NCBI GenBank assembly: GCA_031400715.1 | Contig: JANNQK010000264.1 | Location: 12,685 to 76,684 of the forward strand | DNA length: 64,000 bases | Direction of reading: 5' to 3' | From: VFMC01 sp031400715 | Lineage (GTDB): Bacteria > Actinomycetota > Acidimicrobiia > Acidimicrobiales > Ilumatobacteraceae | Shown here: one piece after another, positions 17,189 through 25,287 of the stretch | How positions within the stretch are numbered: the stretch's first letter is position 1 | Layout of the letters: the number at the start of each line of letters is the position of its first letter | Position numbers and translations under genes: made by a program | Notes under the pieces: generated by a model | What the model was told of the DNA's origin: nothing | Databases searched by the model: none | Seen by the model: only the letters and a program-made list of their open reading frames with translations

Positions 17189-17670
17189 ACAGAGTGCAGC
17201 GGGCGTGGACTGGTCGCACGTTCGCGAATGAGCTCGACCGAGGCTGTTCCGTAGATCACCGGGCGCTCCACGAGCCACGCGGAGAAGCGGCGGCGGTGCA
17301 ACACCGGCACCTCGTCGACGCGGGCGAAGAAGCGGTCGTCGTCATCTTCGAGCAGCACCACGGCCATGCACGCGAGATCTCGGTTGCACAGCGTGCTGAG
17401 CAGCTGGGAGACGAGATCGGCGGTCGCCTGAGCGGCAGACGGACTGCGGCGTCGCTCGACTCCGCCCCAGGGACCCTGGCGGCCGGTGTCGGCACGGATG
17501 ACGGAAGCGGCACGGGTGACCACCACGTAGAGACCGCCTGGGCCCACCACGATCCGACGGTCGACACCGACGACGTCCACCTCATGCCACCCGAAGGGCA
17601 GGCCGTCAGCGCTCGAGTCATCGAGCAGGTGGTCGGCCACAGGGTCGGAGGGCCGCAGCGGGTTCGTCAT
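17185..17670 (-). CDS. NERD-like protein with lost catalytic residues (copy 1)
   Basis: A 161-residue protein whose core GVDRRIVVGPGGLYVVVTR (from residue 35) aligns with the NERD nuclease core, where the family has IDH and later D-x-K. Here Asp37 remains, but the D-x-K pair is replaced by Val51 and Arg53, so nuclease activity is unlikely. The later half (ATADLVSQLLSTLC, VVLLEDDDDRFFARV, RRFSAWLVERP) follows the rest of the short actinobacterial NERD family. It is a paralogue of the protein at 20528; both share a nearly identical 34-bp upstream sequence. Confidence 0.7.
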   Translation of the reverse strand: MTNPLRPSDPVADHLLDDSSADGLPFGWHEVDVVGVDRRIVVGPGGLYVVVTRAASVIRADTGRQGPWGGVERRRSPSAAQATADLVSQLLSTLCNRDLACMAVVLLEDDDDRFFARVDEVPVLHRRRFSAWLVERPVIYGTASVELIRERATSPRPLHSV

Positions 17671-17677
17671 GGTGGTG

Positions 17678-17711
17678 TCATCGGTTCGTCAAGGCTTCGT
17701 CTGGAGCGAAA
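17678..17711. repeat. 34-bp conserved upstream element, copy 1
   Basis: Matches 21022-21055 at 32 of 34 positions. It immediately precedes the NERD-like gene copy 1. On the minus strand it contains TTGACG and could be read as the end of a reading frame (FAPDEALTNR-stop), so it is either a shared promoter or the remnant of a once-common upstream gene. Confidence 0.75.
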
Positions 17712-17759
17712 CCTTGCCGCGACCCGCAGAGGCCCTGCCTGCGGGTGCGAGTGCATGGT

Positions 17760-19154
17760 TCAGGTGATGGCGAGCACGGCCGCGCCGATCCGTTCGGCGG
17801 CGACGGCGAGCGTCGAGGGCTCGTCCTTGCCGAACGCGAGCCGAAGGTGGCCAGATGCCGGTTCGGTGAGCTCGTACAACGAACCCTCGGACACTCGGAC
17901 GCCTCGGGCGGCACACTCGCGAGCGAGTGTGGGTGCGTCGAGACCGGCTGGTAGCTCGACCCACAGTGCCACACCGCCGCGCGGTGGCGTACAGGTGAGG
18001 GTGGGTGCGTGGGTGGCGAGGGAGCGCACCAGGGTGTCGCGGCGTTCGCCGAGGGCGGCGCGCAAGGCGATCAGGTGGCGTTGCCAGCCGGCGGCGAGGA
18101 GCAACTCGGCTGCGGTGGCCTGCAGCAGCGGGGCGACGAAGAAGTCGGCGGCCAGCCGGGCGCTGACCAGCCGGGGGAGTGCCGGGCCACGAGCGACGAC
18201 GGCGGCGATTCGCAGACCGGGAGCGCTCGCCTTGCTGAGGGATCGGATCGAGATGACGTGACCGTGTCGATCATCGGAGATGAGCGGAGGACCCGTCGGA
18301 CCGTCGAGGTCGAGATCTCGCACCCAGTCGTCCTCGACGACGAAGCAGCCGAACTCGTCGGCGATGGCGAGCACCTCGGCACGCCGCTCGCGCGAGAGCA
18401 CCGAGCCGGTCGGATTGGAGTGACGCGGTTGGAGGACCACCAATCGGGCGCCGCTGCGAGCGAGCACCTCGGCGAGAGCATCAGGGGTGACGCCGTCGTG
18501 GTCGGCGGGCACCGGCGTCGGCACGAGACCGCTGAGGGTTGCCGCGACGAGAACCCCTGGGTAGCACGGGTCCTCGACGACGACCGGGTCGCCGGGTCGT
18601 GCCAGCACGCGGAACACGCTGTCGAGAGCTGCCTGAGCGCCGGGGGTGATCAACACGTCAGCCGAGGTGAAGGGCGACCCGAGCTCGGCAGCGAACACCT
18701 CGCGCAGCAACGGGATGCCTTGTGGCGGGCATCGGTCCCACGCATCGGTGCGGCGCGCACACCGTGCAGCTGCCTTGGCCAGCAACCCGTGCGCCTGCAA
18801 CGTGGGGTCGGGGAACGCGTTGTCGAGCGCGATGGTGTCGGCCGTGCGTGGATGGGACAAGTGTTCCAGTCCCTCGCGCACGACAGGCGAGCGGCCGAGC
18901 ACGACCGTCTGCCAGGCATGGTCGGCGGTGTGTGTCGCCGTGAGCGTCGGCCGCGCGACGAAGGTGCCATCGCCGGGCCGGGTGACCGCTCGTCCCTCCA
19001 TGACGAGTTGCCGGACCACGCGCTGCACCGTGACGGGGCTCACCGAGAAGCGCTGTTGCAACTCACGCACGCTCGGCAGGCGTGCCCCCGGGCGAGCGTG
19101 CGCGCACGCGTTGCGGAGATACGCCTCAACGGTGTTATTCTGATGTGTGACCAT
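17760..19154 (-). CDS. MocR-type PLP-dependent transcriptional regulator
   Basis: A 464-residue protein. Residues 10-68 form a GntR winged helix (LPSVRELQQRFSVSPVTVQRVV; GDGTFV). The rest is a class I aminotransferase fold: SNPTG (246-250), VEDDW around Asp275, PLP lysine Lys308 in SIRSLSKAS, and Arg315. MocR proteins sense amino or PLP-type ligands and control the divergent gene. Here that is an EamA transporter followed by RidA, a common context for export of an amino compound. The ATG start (19154) overlaps the opposite gene's start by 8 bp, inside a large inverted repeat. Confidence 0.92.
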   Translation of the reverse strand: MVTHQNNTVEAYLRNACAHARPGARLPSVRELQQRFSVSPVTVQRVVRQLVMEGRAVTRPGDGTFVARPTLTATHTADHAWQTVVLGRSPVVREGLEHLSHPRTADTIALDNAFPDPTLQAHGLLAKAAARCARRTDAWDRCPPQGIPLLREVFAAELGSPFTSADVLITPGAQAALDSVFRVLARPGDPVVVEDPCYPGVLVAATLSGLVPTPVPADHDGVTPDALAEVLARSGARLVVLQPRHSNPTGSVLSRERRAEVLAIADEFGCFVVEDDWVRDLDLDGPTGPPLISDDRHGHVISIRSLSKASAPGLRIAAVVARGPALPRLVSARLAADFFVAPLLQATAAELLLAAGWQRHLIALRAALGERRDTLVRSLATHAPTLTCTPPRGGVALWVELPAGLDAPTLARECAARGVRVSEGSLYELTEPASGHLRLAFGKDEPSTLAVAAERIGAAVLAIT

Positions 19155-19164
19155 TCAGGATAAC
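19134..19164. promoter_or_regulatory. MocR operator overlapping both divergent start codons
   Basis: GTTATTCTGA (19134-19143) and TCAGGATAAC (19155-19164) are inverted arms with one mismatch and an 11-bp spacer; arm centres are 21 bp apart, two helical turns. The spacer holds the GTG (19147) of the transporter and the ATG (19154) of the regulator. The left arm contains TATTCT, a -10 ending 5 nt before GTG 19147. Binding of MocR here would block both genes. Confidence 0.65.
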
Positions 19165-20040
19165 GCTACTCAACTCGAACGAGAAGCGCGCGGCCTCGTG
19201 CTCGGCTTCGTCGGGGTGGCCTGTTTCAGCGCATCGCTCCCGTTCACCCGAGTGGCCGTTCGTGAGTTCGGGGTCGTGTTCCCGTCGTTCGGGCGGGCGG
19301 TGATCGCGGCGGGTCTCGCCGCAGTCGTCCTGCGCATCACTCGCACACCACGACCCGGTCGGCACCTGAACGCCCGGTTGGCGATGGTGGTCGGAGGCGT
19401 GGTCGTAGGGTTTCCGGCGTTCACCGGCTTGGCGCTCCAGCACGCTCCCGCAGGTCATGGATCGGTGGTCATCGGCCTGTTGCCTGCGGCGACCGCTGGC
19501 TGGTCGGTGGCGCGAACGGGTGCGCGTCCGTCGCCGCGGTACTGGGCGTTCGCCGCACTCGGCGCGGGAGCGATCCTGGTGCTCACGGTCGCACGGGGTA
19601 CGGTCGATGTGGCGCTCGGTGACCTGTACCTGTTGGGCGCCATCGCCTCGGCCGCAGTCGGCTACACCGAAGGTGCCGTCGTGAGCCGGGAGATCGGCGG
19701 ATGGCAGACGATCAGCTGGGCGGTCCTGTTCGGTCTGCCGTTGACCGTGCCGCTGACGCTGTTGGGGCTCGGTCCGGTGGGCCTCGACGAACCCGTGACG
19801 GCGTGGATCAGTCTCGGCTACCTCGGCGCGGTGTCGATGTTCCTCGGGTTCTTCGCCTGGTACGCAGGCCTGGCGCTCGGCGGGATCGCGCGCGTCAGCC
19901 AGATCCAGTTGCTGCAACCGATGCTGTCGTTGGTGTGGGCCACACTGTTCCTCCACGAACACCTCGATGCGCTGATCGTCGTGGTCGCCGCGGTGGTGCT
20001 GGCATCGGTGGCCGGCTCCCGCCGTTCGGCGATCGCCTGA
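19147..20040 (+). CDS. EamA/DMT-family exporter
   Basis: A 297-residue integral membrane protein with ten hydrophobic segments in two EamA repeats, typical of drug/metabolite transporters. It probably exports an amino acid or related amine, given its divergent MocR regulator and the RidA gene 24 bp downstream. The GTG start at 19147 is probably leaderless (TATTCT at 19136-19141). Confidence 0.88.
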   Translation: MTIQDNATQLEREARGLVLGFVGVACFSASLPFTRVAVREFGVVFPSFGRAVIAAGLAAVVLRITRTPRPGRHLNARLAMVVGGVVVGFPAFTGLALQHAPAGHGSVVIGLLPAATAGWSVARTGARPSPRYWAFAALGAGAILVLTVARGTVDVALGDLYLLGAIASAAVGYTEGAVVSREIGGWQTISWAVLFGLPLTVPLTLLGLGPVGLDEPVTAWISLGYLGAVSMFLGFFAWYAGLALGGIARVSQIQLLQPMLSLVWATLFLHEHLDALIVVVAAVVLASVAGSRRSAIA

Positions 20041-20064
20041 GCGCAGTCTGCGAAAGGGACACCC

Positions 20065-20466
20065 ATGCCACGCCACGCGATCACCGCCCCTGGAGCGTCG
20101 GCCGTCGGGCCGTACTCGCATGCCGCCGAACAACACGGGTTCGTGTACCTGAGTGGCCAGACGCCGGTGCTCCCCGGCACGACCACCCTGGCGAGCGGCG
20201 GCATCGGCGATCAGACCCGTCAGTGCTTCGCGAACCTCGGTTCGGTGCTGACCGCCGCCGGGCTGACGTTCGCCGACGTCGTGAAGTGCAACGTGTTCCT
20301 GACCGACATGTCCGACTTCGCCGCGATGAACTCGGTGTACGCCGAGGTGTTCGGCGAGCCGTATCCGGCGCGCACCACCATCGGGGTCGCGGCCCTGCCA
20401 CTCGGGGCATCGGTCGAGATCGAGATGATCGCGGCTCGATCGCTTGTCGAGCCAGCCGCTCTGTAG
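20065..20466 (+). CDS. ridA: RidA-family enamine/imine deaminase
   Basis: A 133-residue protein with the RidA fold: SGQTP (residues 30-34), GDQTRQCFANL, NVFLTDM, and catalytic Arg103 in YPARTTIGV, with Glu120 in VEIEMIA. RidA hydrolyses reactive enamine/imine intermediates released by PLP enzymes and protects PLP-dependent pathways. It lies 24 bp after the EamA gene with an AAAGGGA ribosome site, so the two form an operon under MocR control. The gene symbol is by family only. Confidence 0.9.
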   Translation: MPRHAITAPGASAVGPYSHAAEQHGFVYLSGQTPVLPGTTTLASGGIGDQTRQCFANLGSVLTAAGLTFADVVKCNVFLTDMSDFAAMNSVYAEVFGEPYPARTTIGVAALPLGASVEIEMIAARSLVEPAAL

Positions 20467-20470
20467 GTCA

Positions 20471-20516
20471 GGTGCCGGCGCGGGCTCTCGACGCGTGGTG
20501 CGCCCGCACAGGCACC
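20471..20516. terminator. Bidirectional terminator-like nested hairpin
   Basis: GGTGCC/GGCACC (20471-20476, 20511-20516) enclose GCGGGC/GCCCGC (20480-20485, 20502-20507), between the convergent ridA and NERD-like genes. No T-run. Confidence 0.5.
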
Positions 20517-20527
20517 AACGGCGAGGG

Positions 20528-21025
20528 TCAGACCGTCTGGAGAGTCGGTGTCGGGACGACGTGTTCGATGATCAGGGCGATCGCCTCGGCATCGAGTTCG
20601 GTCGGCAGGTTGCTGAGCCAACGATCGAGCATGTGCTGATGCACGACGTCGACACCGTCGAACCGCGGCGCGATCTCGGCCTCGGCGCCGACGAGTACCA
20701 CCACCGGGGTGACGATCACGTTCGTCCTGCACGCCCAACTCAGCAGCTGTGAGGCGAGCTCGGCCGTCGCGCGGGCCGAGCTCATCTGATCGCGATGGTC
20801 GTGCGTCCAGGCCCGGCCCGCTTGAAGACCGAGGGGCATGGTGCCGTGATGTCGCACGTCGAGGACGAAGACGCCGCCTGGGCCGAGCACGACGGGCCGA
20901 TCGATGCCGGGGACATGCAGCTGATGCCAGCCACCCGGCAGGAGATCGGTGACAAGAGCAGATTGGCCGGCGACTTCTTCGATGAGTCGGGACAGAGGGG
21001 TCGTGAACGTCATGGTCATGTTCAT
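20528..21025 (-). CDS. NERD-like protein (copy 2), partly degenerate active site
   Basis: A 165-residue protein from ATG 21025. The core GIDRPVVLGPGGVFVLDVR (residues 40-58) keeps Asp42 and Asp56 of the NERD active site but has Arg58 where the family has Lys. The C-terminal half (ARATAELASQLLSWACR, PVVVLVGAEAEIAPRFDGVDVVHQ, DRWLSNLP) fits the short actinobacterial NERD family. It is a paralogue of the protein at 17185. The start lies inside the shared 34-bp element. The longer frame up to 21166 is Arg/Pro-rich and not supported. Confidence 0.72.
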   Translation of the reverse strand: MNMTMTFTTPLSRLIEEVAGQSALVTDLLPGGWHQLHVPGIDRPVVLGPGGVFVLDVRHHGTMPLGLQAGRAWTHDHRDQMSSARATAELASQLLSWACRTNVIVTPVVVLVGAEAEIAPRFDGVDVVHQHMLDRWLSNLPTELDAEAIALIIEHVVPTPTLQTV

Positions 21026-21055
21026 CGGTTCGTCAAGCTTTCGTCTGGAGCGAAA
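21022..21055. repeat. 34-bp conserved upstream element, copy 2
   Basis: Second copy of the element at 17678-17711 (32/34 identical). Here its left end contains the start codon of the NERD-like gene copy 2 (ATGA overlapping the stop of the possible FAPDESLTNR tail). Confidence 0.75.
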
Positions 21056-21450
21056 TCTCGGATTCGAGCACCACGGATGCGGCGCAGGTGGGGACGACGG
21101 GTGCGCTCCGCCGCGCACTCGTCGTCCCGACGCAGACGGGGGGAGCAACCTGCGTCGATGGTGCACCGTGTTCGGTGGCGACCTTGTGGGCCCGACAGGT
21201 CACGTCCGTCGAACACCACGATCATGACGGTAGGCCCGCCGTCGAAACCACGGGCGACGGCGAGCCAGCCGCGAGATGAACGCTTCGTGACCCTTCGGGG
21301 CGACATGGACGGGCGGAACGTACGCGGTCGTCGGTCACCGTCGGCGAGATTCGCTGTGGGTCGACGTTGGCACACGGACGCGGAACAGCGATGCTGTCGG
21401 GCCCGCTCGCGCGGGGTGACCGTGGTGCAGACGAGCGATTGAAGGATCCC

Positions 21451-22068
21451 GTGGCGAACAAGCAGGCGACCAAGACCCCCAGGTTCGAGCCGATGCAGTA
21501 CTGGCGCAAGCTGTGCTGGGTGACGCCACAGATCGTCCTCAGCGGCGATCTGCCCGAGGGTGCCGCCAAGGGCCGAGGGCTCGATCAGTGGATCGCGGCC
21601 GGGGTCACGCACATCATCGACACTCGGCTCGAGCACAGCGACGAGAAGTTCGTCGCCGCCCACGCACCCGACGTGGGCTACACCTGGGTCGGCGTCGACG
21701 ATCACGGTGGCCGTCAGCCCGACAGTTGGTTCGCGGAGGGCGTTGCTGCGGCCACCACCGCGCTCGCCGAACCCGATGGGAAGGTGATGATCCACTGCCA
21801 CATGGGAGTGAACCGCGGACCGTCGATGGGGTTTGCAGCGATGTTGGCAACGGGCATCGATCCGTTGACCGCGCTCGACACGATCCGTGAGAGCCGGCCC
21901 ATCGCTGCGGTGATGTATGCCGAGGATGCGGTCGCGTGGTTCCATCGTTGGCGCGGCTCGGATGCCTGGGTGGCCGAGAACCAGACGAAGGCGGTTCGCG
22001 ACTGGCTGAACGCCAACCCGATCGACACCGACTGGATCAGCAGTCGCCTCTGGCACAAGGGCGGCTGA
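21451..22068 (+). CDS. Dual-specificity-type protein phosphatase
   Basis: A 205-residue protein from GTG 21451, preceded by a GAAGGA ribosome site. It has the CX5R active-site loop HCHMGVNRGPS (Cys116, Arg122) and upstream Asp residues (VDDHG, 82-86) positioned as general acid. This architecture is that of small dual-specificity or tyrosine phosphatases; the substrate may be a phosphoprotein or another phospho-ester. The flanking genes give no clue. Confidence 0.85.
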   Translation: MANKQATKTPRFEPMQYWRKLCWVTPQIVLSGDLPEGAAKGRGLDQWIAAGVTHIIDTRLEHSDEKFVAAHAPDVGYTWVGVDDHGGRQPDSWFAEGVAAATTALAEPDGKVMIHCHMGVNRGPSMGFAAMLATGIDPLTALDTIRESRPIAAVMYAEDAVAWFHRWRGSDAWVAENQTKAVRDWLNANPIDTDWISSRLWHKGG

Positions 22069-22287
22069 GCACGGCGGCCGCAGGCTCGCGGCGGTCGCTC
22101 GACAACGCCGCAGGGATCGAGCGGCGGACGAGTGCACCGCGTCGGGTCGCTGCGTGTGGGTTCGCGAGGCCTGGTTGCAGGGCGCTGCAATCAGGGAATG
22201 AGTCCGATGACTCATTGTCCGATGCCCGGCTTCTTGACACGATCGGACCTAGCTCAGTGCACAGGTGGGCGAGGCGGAGGAAACGGC

Positions 22288-23430
22288 GTGAGCAAGAGTG
22301 GCGGAATCGGCGCGAAGTCGACGTGGGTTGCAGCAGGCATGTTGGTCGCGTCCGTGCTCGGGGCCGGAGGGATGCTCACGGCGTCTGCAGCGGTCTCGAC
22401 GGGTGCTCGTGCGGTGTTCATGCCGATCCAGCCGTGCCGGCTGATGGACACACGGCCCGAACCGAGCACCGTGGGTGAACGGACCACTCCCATCGGGAAC
22501 CGCGACACGTACACGGTCACGGCCCATGGAGCCGCGGGGAACTGCGTGCTCCCCGGGGACGCCACCGCCCTCGTGATGAACGTCATCGCGATCGACCCCT
22601 CTGACACCGGCTATGTGACGGTGTTCCCCGGAGGTGAGGCACGGCCGTTCACATCGAGCCTGAACTTCGTGGCCGGCCAGGCGCCGGTCCCCAACTCGGT
22701 CACCAGCAAGCTCGCAGCCGACGGCCGCGTGAGCTTCTACAACCACGTGGGCACGGTCCACCTCGTCGTCGACGTCGTCGGGTACTTCGCCGATCACAAC
22801 CACGATGATCGGTACTACACCAAGGCCGAGACCGACCAGAGGATCGCGAGCAGCGGCCGGGTCGGTCCTGCCGGTCCTGCCGGTCCGACCGGGCCGACCG
22901 GTCCTGCCGGACCCACCGGTCCTGCCGGTGCCGCGGGCGGTCCTGCAGGTCCCGCCGGTCCTGCCGGTCCCGCCGGTTCTGCCGGTCCCGCTGGTCCTGC
23001 CGGTCCCGCTGGTCCTGCCGGTACGAGCGGCATCGCCCTGATCACCTTCACCAACCCGGCGCAGATCGACTCGGCGACATCAGGCGCATTCGTCGACATC
23101 CCGGGAGCAACGATCACGATCCCGACGTCGCTGGCAGCTCGAAAAGCTGTCGTCACGCTCTGGGTCAGCGCGACGTGTGCGGGTGCCAACGTCACCAAGC
23201 TCATCCGGTTGGTCAACGGTGCGGAACCTGCGTCCAGCGCCCCGATGGCCCCGCTTGCCGGCAGTGCCAACACGGCGACGTCGGAGCAGGCGTCCAGCGT
23301 CGTGCGCCCGGTGGCGTTGGCGGCGAATCAGTCGACGACCCTCACTGCACAGATCCGCACCGACGGCACTTCCACGTGCTCCGTGGCCCCGGGCGGCTTG
23401 AGCCTGTCGGCGATCGTCGTACCGAACTGA
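22288..23430 (+). CDS. Collagen-like surface protein with DTR domain
   Basis: A 380-residue exported protein. GTG 22288 follows a strong GGAGG site at 22276-22280. A signal peptide spans about residues 1-35. Residues 45-168 form one DTR domain (CRLMDTR ... VVDVVGYF), as in the metalloprotease at 1833. A DDRYYTKAETD segment (173-183) resembles the trimerising stalk motif of phage tail fibres. Residues 193-247 are Gly-Pro-Ala/Thr collagen-type triplets with one phase break. A C-terminal beta-rich domain (about 250-380) follows. No sortase motif, so attachment is unclear. It probably forms a trimeric surface stalk. Confidence 0.87.
   Translation: MSKSGGIGAKSTWVAAGMLVASVLGAGGMLTASAAVSTGARAVFMPIQPCRLMDTRPEPSTVGERTTPIGNRDTYTVTAHGAAGNCVLPGDATALVMNVIAIDPSDTGYVTVFPGGEARPFTSSLNFVAGQAPVPNSVTSKLAADGRVSFYNHVGTVHLVVDVVGYFADHNHDDRYYTKAETDQRIASSGRVGPAGPAGPTGPTGPAGPTGPAGAAGGPAGPAGPAGPAGSAGPAGPAGPAGPAGTSGIALITFTNPAQIDSATSGAFVDIPGATITIPTSLAARKAVVTLWVSATCAGANVTKLIRLVNGAEPASSAPMAPLAGSANTATSEQASSVVRPVALAANQSTTLTAQIRTDGTSTCSVAPGGLSLSAIVVPN
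22864..23028 (+). repeat. Collagen-like Gly-X-Y coding repeats
   Basis: About 18 triplets, mostly GPA with some GPT, built from near-identical 9- and 18-base DNA units. One frame slip in the triplet phase occurs at GAAGGPAG. Repeats like this usually vary in copy number between strains. Confidence 0.9.
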
Positions 23431-23539
23431 TCGGGCCCGAGTCTCCTCGTCCGGCGATCTGGGCCAACCCGGACGAGGGCCGCAACGTGTCATCGCGTGG
23501 CCGGTCGTGTCCCGACTGGCCGCGCCGACCGTCGAGTCC

Positions 23540-23545
23540 TAGGGT
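23540..23545 (+). promoter_or_regulatory. Leaderless -10 element (TAGGGT)
   Basis: TAGGGT followed by 6 nt and GTG 23552. Confidence 0.45.
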
Positions 23546-23551
23546 GAGGGA

Positions 23552-23824
23552 GTGGACGTGGACGACGAGGAGCGGCTGTCGGACGAGGAGCTGACCTCGC
23601 TGGCGCTGGCGGCCGATCCGGACGCGCCGATCCCGGACGACGCCGTGCCGTTCGGTCGACGCGACGGTGGCGCGCTGCTCCCTGACTGGTACATGCCCGT
23701 GCCGGCGACCCTGGTGAGATCGACCAGCAAGCGCGCCGCTGTCGGGGTGATCGTGCTCTCGCTCTTGGCATTGAACGCGGCCGGCCTGTGCGTCACCTAT
23801 GGCGTGGTCGAGATCGCCTGGTAG
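23552..23824 (+). CDS. Small single-pass membrane protein, function unknown
   Basis: A 90-residue protein with an acidic N-terminal half (DVDDEERLSDEELTSLAL), a central LLPDWYMP segment, and one transmembrane helix at about residues 62-86. The probable topology is N-terminus in the cytoplasm. Start GTG 23552 is supported by a leaderless -10. I do not recognise the family. Confidence 0.65.
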   Translation: MDVDDEERLSDEELTSLALAADPDAPIPDDAVPFGRRDGGALLPDWYMPVPATLVRSTSKRAAVGVIVLSLLALNAAGLCVTYGVVEIAW

Positions 23825-23856
23825 ATGCTCGCCCGAGGTTGCCAGTGGTGGGGGTC

Positions 23857-24066
23857 GGGAGCCAGCTGGGCCGCCTTCCTCGCCAGCTCTCCGTCAGTGC
23901 GCCGCTCGGGTACGGCGACCCAGTGACGACAGTGGTGAGCTTCGGACCATCGTCGTCGTCGAACAAGTTCGTCACCACGTACTTCCGTCGGACCTTCAAC
24001 GCCGACATGGTGTTCGACGCGTCGCTGACCGGCACCGGCAACACCGGTCCACTGCCGACGCGCTGA
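23857..24066 (+). pseudogene. Fragment of a secreted-enzyme accessory domain
   Basis: The segment APLGYGDPVTTVVSFG followed by SNKFVTTYFRRTF matches the second half of a beta-sandwich domain common in actinobacterial secreted phosphatases and esterases (pattern LGYGD ... TTV ... GP ... K..TTYFR..F). In front of it the expected W-x-AFDDS-W portion is out of frame, and there is no signal peptide or catalytic part. It ends in a stop 20 residues after the motif. I read it as a decayed remnant; a very short real gene is less likely. Confidence 0.45.
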
Positions 24067-24165
24067 CCGGTTCCCCGCCGAGATGTGGCGATCGTGAACG
24101 CGTTCTGAACACTTGCGATCAACCGATGAAGACACGGCCTCTCGGCTGGCCGGACGGCGTGAGGG

Positions 24166-24759
24166 ATGGTCACATTGACGTCGATGACGAGCAACATGCC
24201 CTTGGACCACGCACGTTCGTACCGTGCCCGAGATCGATCGATCAGCCGTCATGTCGGCTCATCGACCACCACGTGCAGTGTCGACGCCATCGACGCCCAC
24301 CCGAAGGGGACGTCGTGGTTCGACGATGAAGTTCGCGCGCTCCTCGCCCCAGATGCCATCGCCGTGAGGTTCGTCGAGGCGAACAACCTCGACTCACTGG
24401 CAGATCGGGTCGGAGAGGCAACGGATCGCATCACCGATGAACAGGGACACGAACCTGCGGAGGTGCTGGTGGTCTCCTTCAGCACCGATGTACGAGACCG
24501 GCTGCGGCATGAGATCGGCTACGTGGGCTGGGCGCACTCGAACGATCGGGCGATCATCTGCGAGAACGTGGACACGGTCGATGATCTGGAGTTCGACCAC
24601 GTCGTGCTCGCGGCGGCGAGCGATTCCATGAGCGATGTGTCGCTCCATGTGAGCCTGAGTCGTGCTCGCACCAGCGTGACGGTGATCGGTCCCCGAGGTC
24701 TGGCCGGTCGCCTTGGGTTGGCGACTGAGGCGCTCCGGCCGGCGTCGGGTCAGAGGTAG
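24166..24759 (+). CDS. Orphan UvrD/Rep-type helicase C-terminal domain
   Basis: A 197-residue protein that aligns only with the second RecA domain of superfamily I helicases. A strand-rich AEVLVVSFSTDVRDRL segment is followed by VDTVDDLEFDHVVLA, where helicases have a K-G-L-E motif V region (KG is DD here), and LHVSLSRARTSVTVIGP, which corresponds to motif VI. No Walker A or motif II is present upstream, so it cannot be a motor on its own. It may be a remnant of a NERD-helicase or an adaptor. ATG 24166, 24184 or 24196 may be the true start. It overlaps the next, convergent gene by 10 bp. Confidence 0.55.
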   Translation: MVTLTSMTSNMPLDHARSYRARDRSISRHVGSSTTTCSVDAIDAHPKGTSWFDDEVRALLAPDAIAVRFVEANNLDSLADRVGEATDRITDEQGHEPAEVLVVSFSTDVRDRLRHEIGYVGWAHSNDRAIICENVDTVDDLEFDHVVLAAASDSMSDVSLHVSLSRARTSVTVIGPRGLAGRLGLATEALRPASGQR

Positions 24760-25238
24760 CCGGGCTGGTCGGGCTGGGGGAGCTCGTAGCCGGGATCCTT
24801 CGACTCCTCGAAGAACGGCTTGCCGCCGTGGGCCTCGACGATCTGTGGTCCGAAGTGATCCGATGCCATGGCGACGGTGCGGCAGAGCTGCGAGAACTCC
24901 GCCACATCGGTGTTCAACGCGAGCGACTCTCCCACGAACATCACCTGTTGTCCCATCCACATCGTGCGAACGAACGACAGGCTGCCGTTGATCTCGTTCA
25001 GCGACTCCAGCAACTCTGGCTTCCTCTCGACGTCTTTCGCCACGACCGAGAACACGCGGATGACCGGCACTTCGTCTCCATCGACGCGGGCGAAGAAGCC
25101 GGCGTTCTCGATCTTGATGAAGTACTCGCCGCTGTCGGCAGGCGCAGCCTTCTCGATGCCGGTGATGCGCTCGATCAGCGTCTCGAGGTGCGAGCGAGCG
25201 ATGTCGTTGTTGAGACCCACGAGCGAGGATGCTGGCAC
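24750..25238 (-). CDS. YbjN-domain / CesT-like chaperone-fold protein
   Basis: A 162-residue cytoplasmic protein with the alpha/beta pattern of YbjN and type III chaperone-like proteins: a helical start (ARSHLETLIERITGIE), then YFIKIENAGFFARVDGDEVPVIRVFSVVAKDV, then LLESLNEINGSLSFVRTMW. Such proteins are thought to bind peptides. The partner is not evident. GTG 25238 start. Confidence 0.75.
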   Translation of the reverse strand: MPASSLVGLNNDIARSHLETLIERITGIEKAAPADSGEYFIKIENAGFFARVDGDEVPVIRVFSVVAKDVERKPELLESLNEINGSLSFVRTMWMGQQVMFVGESLALNTDVAEFSQLCRTVAMASDHFGPQIVEAHGGKPFFEESKDPGYELPQPDQPGYL

Positions 25239-25287
25239 AGTCAGCGCCCGGTCGGGGCTACCGGTGGCGATGCCTCGGTGACGACCT

